64,000 nucleotides of DNA from Haloglomus litoreum (GTDB lineage: Archaea; Halobacteriota; Halobacteria; Halobacteriales; Haloarculaceae), in assembly GCF_029338515.1 (NCBI RefSeq), contig NZ_CP119988.1:1612001-1676000 (forward strand). The letters are read 5' to 3'. How positions within the stretch are numbered: position 1 is the stretch's first letter; each line of letters begins with the position of its first letter. The notes below the pieces were generated by a model. The model saw only the letters and a program-made list of their open reading frames with translations, ran no database searches and was not told the origin of the DNA. Both the position numbers and the translations under genes were made by a program. This document shows, piece after piece, positions 16,909-28,695 of the stretch.

Positions 16909-17104
16909 CGGCCCCTGACCGAGCGGGCGCGCTCCCGACCACGGGACGGCGCTCGCCTTCCGAGGTCCCCGGGTCGGTTCTCTCTCCGATCGTTGTCGAT
17001 ATTCCGGTGCAGCCGGAGTGAGTGGGGAATCTGGCTGCTGTTCCCGCTTCAGATGAATAGCTTCGGATGCAGCGAGTGGAACGACCTCGGCCGACGGTCG
17101 GTCG

Positions 17105-17386
17105 TCAGTCGGTCAGCTCCGACTCGATGGCAGCGAGTCGCTCCTCGATGTCGTCCATGCGGTCGACCAGTCGCTCGACGCGTGCGTCCTCGGCTTTGGC
17201 GTCGTCGACGCGCTGGATGCGCCGGGCGAGTTCGGCGTGTGTCTCGCGGGCGGCACTCTGGAGCTCGTCCACACGCTCCTCGACCGGTCCGTCGGTCGTT
17301 CCGACCGTCGGGACGTCCCGTGACCGGGAGGAGCGCTTCGTCTCCATCTGCCTGACGTGTCGCTGGAGTTCGTCGTCGCTGACCAT
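17105..17386 (-). CDS. small coiled-coil protein
   Basis: 93 residues from MVSDDELQRHVRQMETKRSS; an in-frame upstream ATG at 17446 would add a basic His/Arg-rich stretch unlike the rest. The C-terminal 60 residues are heptad-rich and charged (VEERVDELQSAARETHAEL, VERLVDRMDDIEERLAAIE), predicting a parallel coiled coil. A TATA-like TTCTTATG at about 17444-17451 would give a leader of some 35 nt for the chosen start. No family is recognised. It is divergent from the metallo-beta-lactamase-fold gene. Confidence 0.65.
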   Translation of the reverse strand: MVSDDELQRHVRQMETKRSSRSRDVPTVGTTDGPVEERVDELQSAARETHAELARRIQRVDDAKAEDARVERLVDRMDDIEERLAAIESELTD

Positions 17387-17550
17387 GGTGTCGTGGCGGC
17401 GGTGCCGCCGGTGTCTCGTATCTCGGGCTTCCAGCCAAGACGACATAAGAACCCGAGCGCGTTTTCCGACCCTGAGAACGGCCGTCCACTGGCGGTCTCG
17501 GCATCGGTCGGTGCCAGAATGTTCAGGGGGGCGCCGCCGCTACCGGCGGT

Positions 17551-18399
17551 ATGGTCCGCCACGACGGCATCCGGGCCGACTGGCTCGGGTACGCCACGCT
17601 CCGACTGGAGACGCCCGCGCCCGGCGCGGCACCGGGAATCGAGAGCGCCGACTCCAGCACGGTCGTCTACTGTGACCCGGGCCGCTACGGCGTGCTCTCG
17701 GGCGAGTGGCCGCCGGACGGCGCGGCCGGCGACCCCGACCACCACCCTGCCGGTCCCGCCATCGAGCCACGCGACGGCGACCTCGTCTGCGTGACCCACG
17801 ACCACCACTACGACCCCGCGGCCATCCGCCGGGTCGCGAGCGCGGACGCGACGGTCGTCGTCTTCGACGGCGTGAACACCCACCGCATCGACCGTGACGT
17901 GGAGCGCCCGGTCGACCTGCCCCACGAGGTGCGGCGCGTCGACGACGAGGCCGACATCGCGGTCGGCGAGGTCGTCGTCCGGACGACGGCCGCGTTCAAC
18001 CACGCCGACGGGCCGCACGTCGACGCATCCGGTGACCCGTTCCACCCGGAGGGGTTCGGCTGCGGCTTCCACCTCACGCTCCCCTCGCCCGCCCGGACGG
18101 GGCCGGACGCCACACCCGATGGGGGCGTGCGGGTCTTCTGGCCCGGCGATACCGACGTGCTGGAGGGCCACGCGGAGCTTGACGTGAGCCTGTTCTGCCC
18201 GCCCATCGGCGGATCGTTCACGATGGACCGCCACGCCGCGGCCGAGCTGGCCGCCGCGATGGACCCGGACCTGGTGCTGCCGGTCCACTACAACACGTTC
18301 GAGGCGCTGAGGACGGATTCCCGCGCGTTCGCCGCCGACGTGGCCGAGGCCGGCGTCCCGGTCGTCCTCTCGGAGGCCTGGCCCGCCGACCTGTTCTGA
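17551..18399 (+). CDS. metallo-beta-lactamase-fold hydrolase (UPF0173/UlaG-like)
   Basis: 282 residues. It opens with 'RADWLGYATLRLE', as UlaG-like proteins do (W-x-G-H/Y-A motif), then has the metal-binding VCVTHDHHYDPAA. A central Asn-His is in TTAAFNHADGPH, Asp in FWPGDTDVLEGHAELD, and a late His in PDLVLPVHYNTFEA. Most zinc ligands of the fold are thus identifiable. The substrate is unknown; relatives hydrolyse lactones or phosphodiesters. It is convergent with the zinc-ribbon gene, the stops lying one base apart. Confidence 0.88.
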   Translation: MVRHDGIRADWLGYATLRLETPAPGAAPGIESADSSTVVYCDPGRYGVLSGEWPPDGAAGDPDHHPAGPAIEPRDGDLVCVTHDHHYDPAAIRRVASADATVVVFDGVNTHRIDRDVERPVDLPHEVRRVDDEADIAVGEVVVRTTAAFNHADGPHVDASGDPFHPEGFGCGFHLTLPSPARTGPDATPDGGVRVFWPGDTDVLEGHAELDVSLFCPPIGGSFTMDRHAAAELAAAMDPDLVLPVHYNTFEALRTDSRAFAADVAEAGVPVVLSEAWPADLF

Positions 18400-18400
18400 G

Positions 18401-18688
18401 CTACGCGAGCAACGCGCCGACGAGGAGGACGACCGCGATGAGCACCGCCAGCACCGCGATGGCGAGGAAGGTGACCCGCACGAACCGGCTGTCGGTGACG
18501 AGACTCCGGTCGCTCGCCATCGGCTCCAGCAGCCGTCCGCGGGCGCGTTCGAGCCGCCCCTCCAGCCCCCCGAACCGCGCCTCGTAGTCGTCGCGCGGGA
18601 TGACGACCTCGTTCCGGCAGATGGCGCACTGGTCGGGCGGCTCGTGGTAGGTGCGCTCGCAGTTCGTGCAGATCCACTCCTCCGGCAC
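18401..18688 (-). CDS. zinc-ribbon protein with C-terminal membrane anchor
   Basis: 95 residues from a GTG at 18688. A TATA-like CCCTTTTC about 28 nt upstream supports it, while the open frame further upstream looks like non-coding palindromic DNA. The N-terminus is a four-cysteine ribbon: WICTNCERTYHEPPDQCAIC (CX2C and CX2C). A charged helix (YEARFGGLEGRLERARGRLL) follows, then a long hydrophobic helix at the C-terminus (FLAIAVLAVLIAVVLLVGAL). It is predicted to be tail-anchored with the zinc domain in the cytoplasm. Similar ribbon-anchor proteins are common in haloarchaea and without assigned function. Confidence 0.75.
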   Translation of the reverse strand: MPEEWICTNCERTYHEPPDQCAICRNEVVIPRDDYEARFGGLEGRLERARGRLLEPMASDRSLVTDSRFVRVTFLAIAVLAVLIAVVLLVGALLA

Positions 18689-19072
18689 GACCGCGTAGAG
18701 GGGTGGCCCGGCGAAAAGGGTTGGCGTCCCCGCGGCGATACGAGCCTGTCTTCTGTCGCTGGGACGCGTGTGTGTCTGTCGCGATTCCCTCGGTGAGAAC
18801 AGCATCGACGGAGTGCTGTTGAAATCTCCGCCGAGTCCGGCCGTTCTCGCGAGCGAAGCGAGCGAGAAGTCGTCTGAGCTTGCTCTGACGGAAGTCGAGC
18901 GGCCAGGGCCCTTCCAGGATGTATCCAGTATCATCGCCCACAAACCATCCGACACAGCCCTCCCCTAGCTGTCCCACCGACAGCCACCCAACACGGCGGC
19001 TGCCGGTACGCCCGCCCACACGAGCCGGTAAGTTGGAGATAACAATGACGGGCTGCCACGTGGGCCGGTGTC
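18689..19072. other. 384-bp divergent intergenic region with several hairpins
   Basis: No convincing ORF was seen. It carries three inverted repeats: AACAGCA/TGCTGTT at 18798-18820, TTCTCGC/GCGAGAA with a GAGCGAAGCGA loop at 18844-18868, and ACAGC/GCTGT near 18954-18972. A TATA-like GATAACA at about 19040 lies 30 nt before the GTG of the acetyltransferase gene. The TTCTCGC-GAGCGAAGCGA type of sequence resembles the palindromic units at 955-1130 and 35345-35490. Confidence 0.5.
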
Positions 19073-20155
19073 GTGCCCGCGACAGCGACCATCCGGCCCT
19101 ACGACCCCGATGACCGCGAGGGGTTCCTCTCGCTGTACGAGACGGTGTTCGGCCACCCGGATGCCGACGAGTGGTTCGCCTGGAAGTACGAGCGGAACCC
19201 GAACGTCGAGGCACCCCCGATCGTCGTCGCGGAGCGGGACGGGCGACTCGTGGGCGCGATGCCCTTCTTCGTGCTCCGGATGCGGGCCCGGGGCCGGTCC
19301 CTGACCGGGCGGGTTCCCGGCGACCTGATGGTCCACCCCGACCACCGTCGGCAGGGCATCTTCTCGCGGCTGTCGGCGACCGTCAACGAGCGGCTCCGGG
19401 GACAGGACCGGACGGTCCTGTTCGGGTACCCGAACGACGCGGCCCTCCCCGGGTGGCTGGCGACCGGCTACGACCGCCTCGGGACCGAACCCGCCCACTA
19501 CCGGGTGCAGGACCCCGGGTCGTTTCTCGCGGCGCGGGCGTCCCTGCCCGGACTCGCCATCGTCGGCCGGGCAGTGACCGCGGTGGCCCGCGGCGTGCTC
19601 GCGCTCCGCGACCGGCGCTGGAGGCAGCCACCGGGGTTCTCCGTCGCCCGGTTCGACGACATCCCGGCCGACGTGCTCGCGTCGCTCTACCGCCAGCGGG
19701 TTCCCGCCGAGATACACACCGTCCGCGACGAGTCCCACTACGGCTGGCGCTTCGGGAACCCGCGGTGGGAGTACACGGCCTACGTGGCCCGGGAGGGAGG
19801 CAGTCCCGTCGCCGGGGCGGTCGTCGGCACGCGGGAACGGGACGGGGCGCGGACCACCCAGCTCGCGGACGCGGTCCCGCTGGCCGGGGGACCGCCCGAG
19901 GCCTGGCGGGCCCTGCTCGCGACCATCGTCGCCGAGCACGACGACGCCCGGCTGATTGCGGCGCCGGCCGACCCGCTCCCGGCGGGGCTCCTCTCCTCGT
20001 TCGGCTTCCTCGGCCGGCGGTTGCTCGGCCCGCTGGCGAGCGAGCGGCCACTGATCGTCCGGACGCCGAACGGGACGGACTGGACGGCCGCCGGGTTGGA
20101 TGTCCGGGTGCCGGAGAACTGGCGGCTCTCGCTCGGCGACCGCGACACGTCCTGA
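19073..20155 (+). CDS. GNAT-family N-acetyltransferase with long C-terminal extension
   Basis: 360 residues with a GTG start placed 30 nt after a TATA-like box. The GNAT core is at 1-150: 'IRPYDPDDREGFLSLYETVFG', 'ERDGRLVGAMPFF', and the acetyl-CoA pyrophosphate loop region VHPDHRRQGIFSRL (R/Q-x-x-G-I). The second half is another alpha/beta domain containing 'YGWRFGNPRWEYTAYVA', resembling a second, degenerate GNAT fold. Two-domain GNATs of this kind occur next to surface-polysaccharide genes in haloarchaea, but here the gene is isolated. The acceptor is unknown. Confidence 0.8.
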   Translation: MPATATIRPYDPDDREGFLSLYETVFGHPDADEWFAWKYERNPNVEAPPIVVAERDGRLVGAMPFFVLRMRARGRSLTGRVPGDLMVHPDHRRQGIFSRLSATVNERLRGQDRTVLFGYPNDAALPGWLATGYDRLGTEPAHYRVQDPGSFLAARASLPGLAIVGRAVTAVARGVLALRDRRWRQPPGFSVARFDDIPADVLASLYRQRVPAEIHTVRDESHYGWRFGNPRWEYTAYVAREGGSPVAGAVVGTRERDGARTTQLADAVPLAGGPPEAWRALLATIVAEHDDARLIAAPADPLPAGLLSSFGFLGRRLLGPLASERPLIVRTPNGTDWTAAGLDVRVPENWRLSLGDRDTS

Positions 20156-20186
20156 CCCTCGGCCGTGTCGACGGGCGGGGACGCCC

Positions 20187-21302
20187 TCAGAAGATGCCCA
20201 TCTCGGTCAGTCGCTCGGGCAGGTACGTCTCGGTGACGAAGTCCAGGCCACGCGAGGCGAGCGCCTGCTGCTCGGCCTTCTTGCCGATGTCGAGCTGGAG
20301 CTCGATCTGCTCGCGCCAGAACTCCGACTGGAAGCGTGGGTCCTCCAGCTCCGACTCGAGCGCGTTGATGTCCGAGTCGGCCAGCGGGTCCGTCGGCAGG
20401 TCGTAGTCGACGATGTCCTGCGGACGGATGCCGACGAACTGCGCCGCCGGCGTCGCCAGGTACTCCGAGAGGTGGGCGGACTTGATGGAGCCGTACGCGA
20501 CCGAGCCGTAGATGCGGTACGACCACGGGTCGCCGTCGGTGAAGACCACGACCGGGAGGTCGAGTTCGTCGTGGAGCCGCTTGGTGATGCGCCGGGTCGC
20601 TCGCGCCGGCTGGCCCTTGAGGTGGACGACGATGCAGCCGTACTCCTCGTCGAAGCCGTTCTCGACGAGCCGGTCGCGCATCCCGCCGGTCTCGACACAG
20701 AGGATGAACTCCGCGTCGTTCTCGAGGAACTCGATGGTGTCGGGGTTGTTGGGGATCTGGTAGCCGCCCTCCCCGACGTCCTCCTGGCAGTGGATCTCGC
20801 GCTCGCCCCGGCGGGTCTGCTCGCGCAGGAGGAGCGGGCCCATCAGCGTCGCGCCGGACTCCTCGGGCCGCATGTGGAAGTCCTCGCGGGTGACCCCCGA
20901 GACGACCTCCAGGTCCTCGACCAGGCCGTTGGAGTCGTCCTGGTCGTTGAACTGGGCGAACTCGTTGTCCCAGGACTCGCTGAGGTAGTACAGTTCACGC
21001 AGGGTCGACGAGCGGTCCTCCTCGAGCTGCTGGGCGAGGAACTCGATGGTGTAGATGGCCTTCAGCAGCTTCTGGGCCCCGGCCTTCGTCTTCGCCGTCC
21101 GGGTGGTCTGGCGGTCGCCCAGCACCCAGACCCCCTCCTCCTCGGAGTACTCGATGTTGCTCTTCGTCCGGGTGGGGATGCGCATCCGCGGGACGTCCCC
21201 GTCGGCGAACTGGTCGTAGAACTCGCCCGCGAGTTCGATGAGCTCCTGGCGTGCGCGCTCGCTGTTCGGCTCCGTGTCGGCCTCGGTGTTGTCGGTACTC
21301 AT
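20187..21302 (-). CDS. top6A: DNA topoisomerase VI subunit A
   Basis: 371 residues. This Spo11-type subunit makes the 5'-phosphotyrosyl double-strand break. The catalytic Tyr lies in [12 protein letters not shown] (residue about 112) within the winged-helix CAP domain. The Toprim domain has its metal-binding acidic residues at [11 protein letters not shown] and [15 protein letters not shown]. Length is typical for archaeal Top6A. The start lies one base past the top6B stop, so the subunits are co-transcribed from the top6B promoter in the order B then A. Confidence 0.97.
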   Translation of the reverse strand: MSTDNTEADTEPNSERARQELIELAGEFYDQFADGDVPRMRIPTRTKSNIEYSEEEGVWVLGDRQTTRTAKTKAGAQKLLKAIYTIEFLAQQLEEDRSSTLRELYYLSESWDNEFAQFNDQDDSNGLVEDLEVVSGVTREDFHMRPEESGATLMGPLLLREQTRRGEREIHCQEDVGEGGYQIPNNPDTIEFLENDAEFILCVETGGMRDRLVENGFDEEYGCIVVHLKGQPARATRRITKRLHDELDLPVVVFTDGDPWSYRIYGSVAYGSIKSAHLSEYLATPAAQFVGIRPQDIVDYDLPTDPLADSDINALESELEDPRFQSEFWREQIELQLDIGKKAEQQALASRGLDFVTETYLPERLTEMGIF

Positions 21303-21303
21303 G

Positions 21304-23742
21304 TCAGGCGTTGGTGGTCAGCTTCTCGTCCTCGATGCCCTCGACCGCGACGTCGAACTCGGCGTCGTCGCCGACGTCGTAGACCAGCTCGGCGGTCTCA
21401 CCGCCGGGAACGGAGGGGTTCCAGCGGACGAACCACTCCCCGTCCATCTCGACGACGCTGGCACCCTCCACCTCCCCGGGGTCGACCGAGCAGATGTCCG
21501 TGATCTCGGGCTCGACGCCCGTGTCGTCGTTGTTCTCGACGACGAGCGAGACGTGGCCGTTCTCCCGGCGCCGCTCGACGAGGACGTTGTTCATGATGCG
21601 GGCCAGCGAGTCCTCGATATCCAGCGGCTCGCGGCCGGTGACCTCGGTGAGCTTGTCGGCCATCTCCGGGAGGATCTCGGCCAGCGTGTCCCGCTTCTGC
21701 CGACGCTCGCGCAGGGACTGCTGCTTGTTGAGGTAGGTCTTCAGCTCGCGGGCGGCCTCCCGGAGCGCGAGTTCGATCTCGTCCTCGATGGCGGGCACGT
21801 TGGCGACGGCGTCCTTCGACTCGCTCGTGAACGGGACGTTCGTCGAGGCGACGTGGACCATCAGCACCGCGGGGCCGTTGGGGATGCCGCTCCCGCCCGG
21901 CTGGTCGAGATTGTAGTTGCGCCAGTTGATGTTCTTGATGACGTCGACCGTCGCGCAGGCGCCGCGCTGGTAGACCAGCGGGACGCGGTTGGCGAACCGG
22001 AGGATGTCGACGCTCCCCTCGGATTCGAGGTCGCCGCCGTAGGCGATGCCCGCCTCGACGATGAACGGGTCGCCGCCGTGGACCTCGGCGTCGCGCGTGC
22101 AGGCCGCGAAGAAGTCCGCGTCGTACTCCTTTCGCAGCCCCGCCTCCACGAGTTCCTCCGTGATGGGCGCCAGGCAGTCGGTCGGCGGGGAGAGGATGTC
22201 CGTCTCGCGCATCGCCTCCAGCAGCCGCGCGATGGCGTCGCGGTCGTCGGCGAGCGCCGACACCTTCGGCGGCTCCTCGTCGACGGTCCGGGCCCGCTCC
22301 CAGAACGACTCGAGGACGTTCTCCTGTGCGGTCTCGCCGAAGGTCTCGTCGTCGCGCTCGGCGGTGCGCTGGGCGGCCCAGGCGACCCACCCGGAGAGCG
22401 TGTCCCGGGTCACGCGGTCCCGGGCGCCGTCACCGACGCCGGGCTCGTCCATGTCGGCGTCGGCGAAGCGGTCGGCGATGCGCCGGGCCAGCCCGTCCAC
22501 CGCGGCGTCGTCCTTCCGGGTCGTCGTCGCCTCGTCCACGAGCCGGTAGCAGTCCGACCCGCGGGTCGTCGTCACCTCGCCCCACGCGGCGGCGACGGCG
22601 TTCTCGCGCACCGTCGAGCCGAGGCGGACGTCGTACTCGGCCTCCACGTCCTCGGCGGCGCTGTCGACCGCGTCCGCCACGTCCCCGTAGCCGACGTGCT
22701 CGTGATCGTCGAGCGCGTCGGCCACCCCCTCGGCGAACGCCTCGGTCGCCTCGGCGCCCTTGTTGGCGGTCGCGTCGACGACGGCGCCGACGACATCCGC
22801 GTCGTCGGTCGTCCCGGGGACGCGCCAGGTCATCTCGCGTCCGAACTGCCTGTCCCGGAAGGCGTCGACGACGTTCGTGGCGGTGGTGGCACCGACGCGC
22901 GTGAACTCACCCTGCAGGAAGCCGCTGATGGAGTACGAGTCCGTCGCCGCCAGCATCTTCTTCAGCGTCCCCAGTTCCACGCCGTGCGGGTGGGGCTTGA
23001 TCTCCTCCGTCTCCGCCGGCAGTTGATCGGTCGCGCGCTCGAACTTCAGCGGCTCGTCCAGCCCCGGCTCCCGGAGCTCGATGCGGGCGTGTGGGTTGAC
23101 GACCGCCGTGTGCTCGATGTAGTCGTGGAGCTGCTGGCGGGCGCGCATGTTCCCCTCCATCTCCAGCTCGATGCGGGTGCCGTGCGGGCGCTCCCAGGTG
23201 GTCGGCTCGTCGGTGTCGATCTCCGGCTCGTTGGCGTCCGTGTCGACGATGAGCTCGAAGAAGCGGGCCTCCCCGCCACGGGGTTTGGAGGTGATCTTCG
23301 CGGGCTTGCCCGAGGTGAGCTGCGAGTGCATCACGGCGGCGGAGATGCCGATCCCCTGCTGGCCGCGGTTCTGCTCGCGCTTGCCGAACCGGGAGCCGTA
23401 CAGGAGCTTGCCGAAGATCTTCGGGACCTGCTCGCGCGTGATGCCCGGCCCGTTGTCCTCGACGACGAGGCGGTAGTAGTCGTCGGCCTCCTCGATCTCG
23501 ACGTAGATGTCGGGGAGGATGCCGGCCTCCTCGGTCGCGTCGAGGGCGTTGTCCACGGCCTCCTTGACGGCCGTGACGAGTCCCCGTGCGCCCGAGTCGA
23601 ACCCGAGCATATGCTTGTTCTTCTCGAAGAACTCGGCGATGGAGATGGCCCGCTGCTCCCCGGCGAGCTCCTCGGCGATCCCGTCGCCGTCGCCGCCGTC
23701 GCCACCCCCGCCGCCACCGAGCTCCGACTGGAACGAGGTCAT
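21304..23742 (-). CDS. top6B: DNA topoisomerase VI subunit B
   Basis: 812 residues. The GHKL ATPase domain is clear: [15 protein letters not shown] (N-box), [16 protein letters not shown] (G1) and [17 protein letters not shown] (G2). The H2TH and transducer domains follow, the latter with [19 protein letters not shown] and '[15 protein letters not shown]'. The subunit closes on ATP as an entry gate and couples to Top6A. It is some 250 residues longer than the Sulfolobus-type subunit because of an acidic insertion at about 300-520. A poly-Gly linker ([13 protein letters not shown]) follows the N-terminal few residues. A TATA box is at 23768-23774. Confidence 0.97.
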   Translation of the reverse strand: MTSFQSELGGGGGGDGGDGDGIAEELAGEQRAISIAEFFEKNKHMLGFDSGARGLVTAVKEAVDNALDATEEAGILPDIYVEIEEADDYYRLVVEDNGPGITREQVPKIFGKLLYGSRFGKREQNRGQQGIGISAAVMHSQLTSGKPAKITSKPRGGEARFFELIVDTDANEPEIDTDEPTTWERPHGTRIELEMEGNMRARQQLHDYIEHTAVVNPHARIELREPGLDEPLKFERATDQLPAETEEIKPHPHGVELGTLKKMLAATDSYSISGFLQGEFTRVGATTATNVVDAFRDRQFGREMTWRVPGTTDDADVVGAVVDATANKGAEATEAFAEGVADALDDHEHVGYGDVADAVDSAAEDVEAEYDVRLGSTVRENAVAAAWGEVTTTRGSDCYRLVDEATTTRKDDAAVDGLARRIADRFADADMDEPGVGDGARDRVTRDTLSGWVAWAAQRTAERDDETFGETAQENVLESFWERARTVDEEPPKVSALADDRDAIARLLEAMRETDILSPPTDCLAPITEELVEAGLRKEYDADFFAACTRDAEVHGGDPFIVEAGIAYGGDLESEGSVDILRFANRVPLVYQRGACATVDVIKNINWRNYNLDQPGGSGIPNGPAVLMVHVASTNVPFTSESKDAVANVPAIEDEIELALREAARELKTYLNKQQSLRERRQKRDTLAEILPEMADKLTEVTGREPLDIEDSLARIMNNVLVERRRENGHVSLVVENNDDTGVEPEITDICSVDPGEVEGASVVEMDGEWFVRWNPSVPGGETAELVYDVGDDAEFDVAVEGIEDEKLTTNA

Positions 23743-23767
23743 TACCGGGTCCGTATCGCCCCGGAAG

Positions 23768-23774
23768 GTAAAAC
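23768..23774 (-). promoter_or_regulatory. TATA box of top6B-top6A operon
   Basis: On the minus strand it reads GTTTTAC, centred 29 nt before the top6B ATG, consistent with a leaderless mRNA. Confidence 0.6.
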
Positions 23775-24048
23775 CTGCCCGCTACCGCGGTGGAAGTGGA
23801 ACGCGTGTGTCCGACGGCCGGCTGCCGTCCGTCGGTCGCAGGCGTCGGTGCCGGGGTGGCCGGAAGCCGGGCGACCACCTGACGGGGGTTCGCGAGCGGC
23901 TCGGCAGGGCCGGGAGGCGGGTCCGGGAGGGGCCTCACGCGGGGGACGGACACTCCGGCCCCGCGACCACCTTCGCCGTGCTCCCGGGAACCACGAACAA
24001 AGGCTCGTGTTCCGCCAAATAGTATTCACCCGACACCGCCTGCGCATT

Positions 24049-24062
24049 CGCGCGCGCGTGCG
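24049..24062 (+). promoter_or_regulatory. alternating purine-pyrimidine (CG/TG) tract abutting the gyrB TATA box
   Basis: CGCGCGCGCGTGCG is an unbroken 14-nt pyrimidine-purine alternation, preceded by TGCGCAT at 24041-24047. It ends six bases before the TATA box. Such sequence readily adopts Z-DNA under negative supercoiling. In Halobacterium the bop promoter contains a shorter alternating RY box tied to supercoiling response, so a similar sensing role for gyrase is plausible but unproven. Confidence 0.5.
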
Positions 24063-24067
24063 GGGGG

Positions 24068-24074
24068 TTTAAAT
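24068..24074 (+). promoter_or_regulatory. TATA box of gyrB
   Basis: TTTAAAT is centred 32 nt before the ATG at 24103, which predicts a leader of only a few bases at most. Confidence 0.75.
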
Positions 24075-24102
24075 CCGAAAGCCCACTACCTCCGGTAGAT
24101 AG

Positions 24103-26019
<1,917 letters not shown>

Positions 26020-26044
26020 ACGATTCCAGTATCTGATACACAAC

Positions 26045-26107
26045 ATGGAAACTAACAGCATTACGTCGCAGTCCGGTGCGGAACCGACGGCGGGGGCCGA
26101 CCGATGA
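26045..26107 (+). CDS. possible 20-codon leader ORF overlapping the gyrA start
   Basis: An ATG at 26045 opens [20 protein letters not shown] and stops at a TGA that overlaps the gyrA ATG (ATGA at 26104-26107). It is too short for ordinary ORF lists. The overlap is the arrangement used for translational coupling throughout this genome. It begins 26 nt after the gyrB stop. It could be a leader peptide, or chance in an 84-bp gap. It lacks a recognisable motif, and its first codons are less GC-biased than the flanking genes. Confidence 0.35.
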   Translation: METNSITSQSGAEPTAGADR

Positions 26108-28689
26108 GTTCGGACGTCCCCGACCTCCCCGACGAGGTCGCAGAGCGGGTCGAGAGCGTCCGCGTCGAGGACGAGATGGAGCAGTCGTACATCGACTACG
26201 CGATGAGCGTCATCGTCGGGCGTGCGCTGCCCGACGCCCGTGACGGCCTCAAGCCCGTCCAGCGGCGCATCCTCTACGCGCTGCACGAGATGGGCGTCAC
26301 GTCCAATTCGGGCCACCGGAAGTCCTCGAACGTGGTCGGGGAGACGATGGGTAACTACCACCCGCACGGGGACAGCGCCATCTACGACGCGCTGGCGCGG
26401 ATGGCCCAGGACTTCTCGCTGCGCTACCCGCTCGTCGACGGGCAGGGGAACTTCGGGAGCATCGACGGCGACCCGCCCGCGGCGATGCGGTACACGGAGG
26501 CGCGGATGGCGCCGCTGGCCGAGGAGATGCTGGCCGACATCGAGAAGGACACCGTCGACTTCGAGGCCAACTACGACGACCGCCTGCAGGAACCGGCGGT
26601 CCTGCCCGCGGCGCTCCCGAACCTCCTCCTGAACGGTGCCTCCGGCATCGCCGTCGGGATGAGCACGAACATCCCGCCGCACAACCTCGGCGAGGTAATC
26701 GACGCCTGCATCCAGGTCATCGAGAACCCGGACTGCCCGGTCGCGGACCTCATCGCGACGAAGGAGTCCGACGGTCCCATCAAGGGCCCCGACTTCCCGA
26801 CCGGCGCACGCATCGTCGGGAAGGAGGGCGTCTACGACGCCTACACGACCGGCAAGGGCCGGGTCCGGGTCCGCGCGGAGTACGAGGTCGAACACAACGA
26901 GGGTGGCAAGGACCGCATCGTCATCACGGCGTTCCCGTACCAGGAGAACAAGGCCCGGCGCATCGAGCGTATCGCCGACGACGTCAACGACGGGAAGATC
27001 GAGGGCATCACGGACATCCGCGACGAGTCCGACCGCGACGGGGTCCGGGTCGTCATCGAGCTGAAGCGCGGCGCGAACACGGAGGTCGTCGAGAACCAGC
27101 TGGTCGAGCGCCACCTCGAGACGACGTTCGGCGTCAACTGCGTCGCCCTCGTGGACGGCCAGCCGAAGCGACTCGACCTCAAGCAGCTGCTCGAGGAGTA
27201 CGTCGACCACCGCCGCGAGGTCGTGCGCCGGCGCTCCGAGTTCGAACTCGCGGAGGCCGAGGACCGCGCGCACATCCTCGAGGGCCGACTGCAGGCCCTG
27301 GAGAACGTCGACGAGGTCGTCGAACTCATCCGGAACAGTGAGGACCGGGCGGCGGCCATCGAGGCGCTCCAGACCGACGAGGACGCGCTCGGGTTCACGC
27401 TCAGCGAGGCCCAGGCCGAGCACATCGTCCGGATGCAGCTGGGGTCGCTCACCTCGATGGAGGCCGCCGACGTGGAGACCGAGTACGAGGAGGTCCAGGC
27501 CGAGATCGAGCGCCTGGAGACCATCCTCGGCTCGCAGGCCGAACTTGACCGCGTCGTGACGGAGGAACTGGAGGAGATGAAGGAGAAGTACGACGACGAG
27601 CGCCGGACCGGCTTCATGGAGGACGTGGGCTCGGTCACGCGCGAGGACCTCATCCCCGAGGAGGACGTGGTCGTCGTCGTCACCGAGGAGGACTACGTCA
27701 AGCGGATGCCGCTCGACGAGTTCGACCCGCAGCACCGCGGCGGGAAGGGCATCATCGGCGTCCGCCCGAAGGACGGCGACCGCGTCGCGACGGTGTTCGA
27801 GGCCAACACGCACGACTACCTGCTCTGCTTCACGAGCAAGGGGCAGGTCTACCGGCTGAAGACCTACGAGATCCCCGAGATGGGCCGCACGGCCCGCGGG
27901 ACCTCGGCCCAGCAGGTGCTGGACCTCGACGGCGACGAGGAGATCAACGCCGTCGTCGACGTCGCCGACCTCGACGAGGAGGACTTCCTCGCGATGGTCA
28001 CGCGGAACGGCTACGTGAAGCGGACCGGCGTCGGCAAGTTCGAGAACGTCCACTCCGGCGGCATCCGTGCCATCAAACTGGAGGAGGGCGACAGCCTCGC
28101 CGACGTGGAGGTGACCGACGGCGAGATGGACCTCGTCATCGCCAGCCGCCAGGGCATGACCATCCGCTTCGACGAGGACGAGGCCCGTGCGATGGGCCGG
28201 ACCGCACGCGGTGTCAATGGCATCAAACTGCAGGACGACGACGAGGTGGCCGGGCTCGTCGCGACCCACGACGAGGACGAGCGCGCCCTGCTGACCGTCA
28301 CCCGGCAGGGGTACGGCAAGCGCACGCGCCTCTCGGAGTACCGCCGGCAATCCCGCTACGGCAAGGGCCTCATCGACATCAAGACGAACGAACGCAACGG
28401 GCACGTCGTCGCCGTGAACGCCGTCACCGACGACGACGGCCTCGTTATCATGAGCGAGAGCGGTCAGATCATGCGGACCCACGTCGACGAGGTGTCGATG
28501 CAGGGCCGCAACACGATGGGTGTCGTCGTGATGCGCCTCGACGAGGACGACTGGGTCGCCAGCGTCGACACCATCCCGGCGGTCGACAACGACCCCGACG
28601 CCGAATCCGACGAGACGGTCGAGACGGGCGAGGAAGCCGCCGACGCTACCGATTCCGCCTCCGACGCCGAATCGACCGACGCCGAGTAA
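26104..28689 (+). CDS. gyrA: DNA gyrase subunit A
   Basis: 861 residues. The breakage-reunion domain shows [20 protein letters not shown], the quinolone-region [15 protein letters not shown], and the catalytic Tyr in [11 protein letters not shown]. The C-terminal half is the six-bladed pinwheel that wraps DNA; its GyrA-box is [12 protein letters not shown], close to the bacterial QRRGGKG. Repeated blade motifs ([44 protein letters not shown]) are visible. The acidic Ser/Thr/Glu-rich tail is halophilic. With GyrB it introduces negative supercoils. It is separated from gyrB by 84 nt that hold a small overlapping ORF. Confidence 0.98.
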   Translation: MSSDVPDLPDEVAERVESVRVEDEMEQSYIDYAMSVIVGRALPDARDGLKPVQRRILYALHEMGVTSNSGHRKSSNVVGETMGNYHPHGDSAIYDALARMAQDFSLRYPLVDGQGNFGSIDGDPPAAMRYTEARMAPLAEEMLADIEKDTVDFEANYDDRLQEPAVLPAALPNLLLNGASGIAVGMSTNIPPHNLGEVIDACIQVIENPDCPVADLIATKESDGPIKGPDFPTGARIVGKEGVYDAYTTGKGRVRVRAEYEVEHNEGGKDRIVITAFPYQENKARRIERIADDVNDGKIEGITDIRDESDRDGVRVVIELKRGANTEVVENQLVERHLETTFGVNCVALVDGQPKRLDLKQLLEEYVDHRREVVRRRSEFELAEAEDRAHILEGRLQALENVDEVVELIRNSEDRAAAIEALQTDEDALGFTLSEAQAEHIVRMQLGSLTSMEAADVETEYEEVQAEIERLETILGSQAELDRVVTEELEEMKEKYDDERRTGFMEDVGSVTREDLIPEEDVVVVVTEEDYVKRMPLDEFDPQHRGGKGIIGVRPKDGDRVATVFEANTHDYLLCFTSKGQVYRLKTYEIPEMGRTARGTSAQQVLDLDGDEEINAVVDVADLDEEDFLAMVTRNGYVKRTGVGKFENVHSGGIRAIKLEEGDSLADVEVTDGEMDLVIASRQGMTIRFDEDEARAMGRTARGVNGIKLQDDDEVAGLVATHDEDERALLTVTRQGYGKRTRLSEYRRQSRYGKGLIDIKTNERNGHVVAVNAVTDDDGLVIMSESGQIMRTHVDEVSMQGRNTMGVVVMRLDEDDWVASVDTIPAVDNDPDAESDETVETGEEAADATDSASDAESTDAE

Positions 28690-28695
28690 CCCGGT

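Larger units (their letters stand above)
23743..24102. other. 360-bp shared control region between topoisomerase VI and gyrase operons
   Basis: No gene was seen. Both ends carry TATA boxes for the divergent operons (23768-23774 for top6B, 24068-24074 for gyrB). The middle 250 bp are GC-rich without an ORF that looks coding. An AT-rich patch (AAATAGTATT, about 24017-24026) and an alternating CG tract at 24049-24062 precede the gyrB TATA box. Confidence 0.75.
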
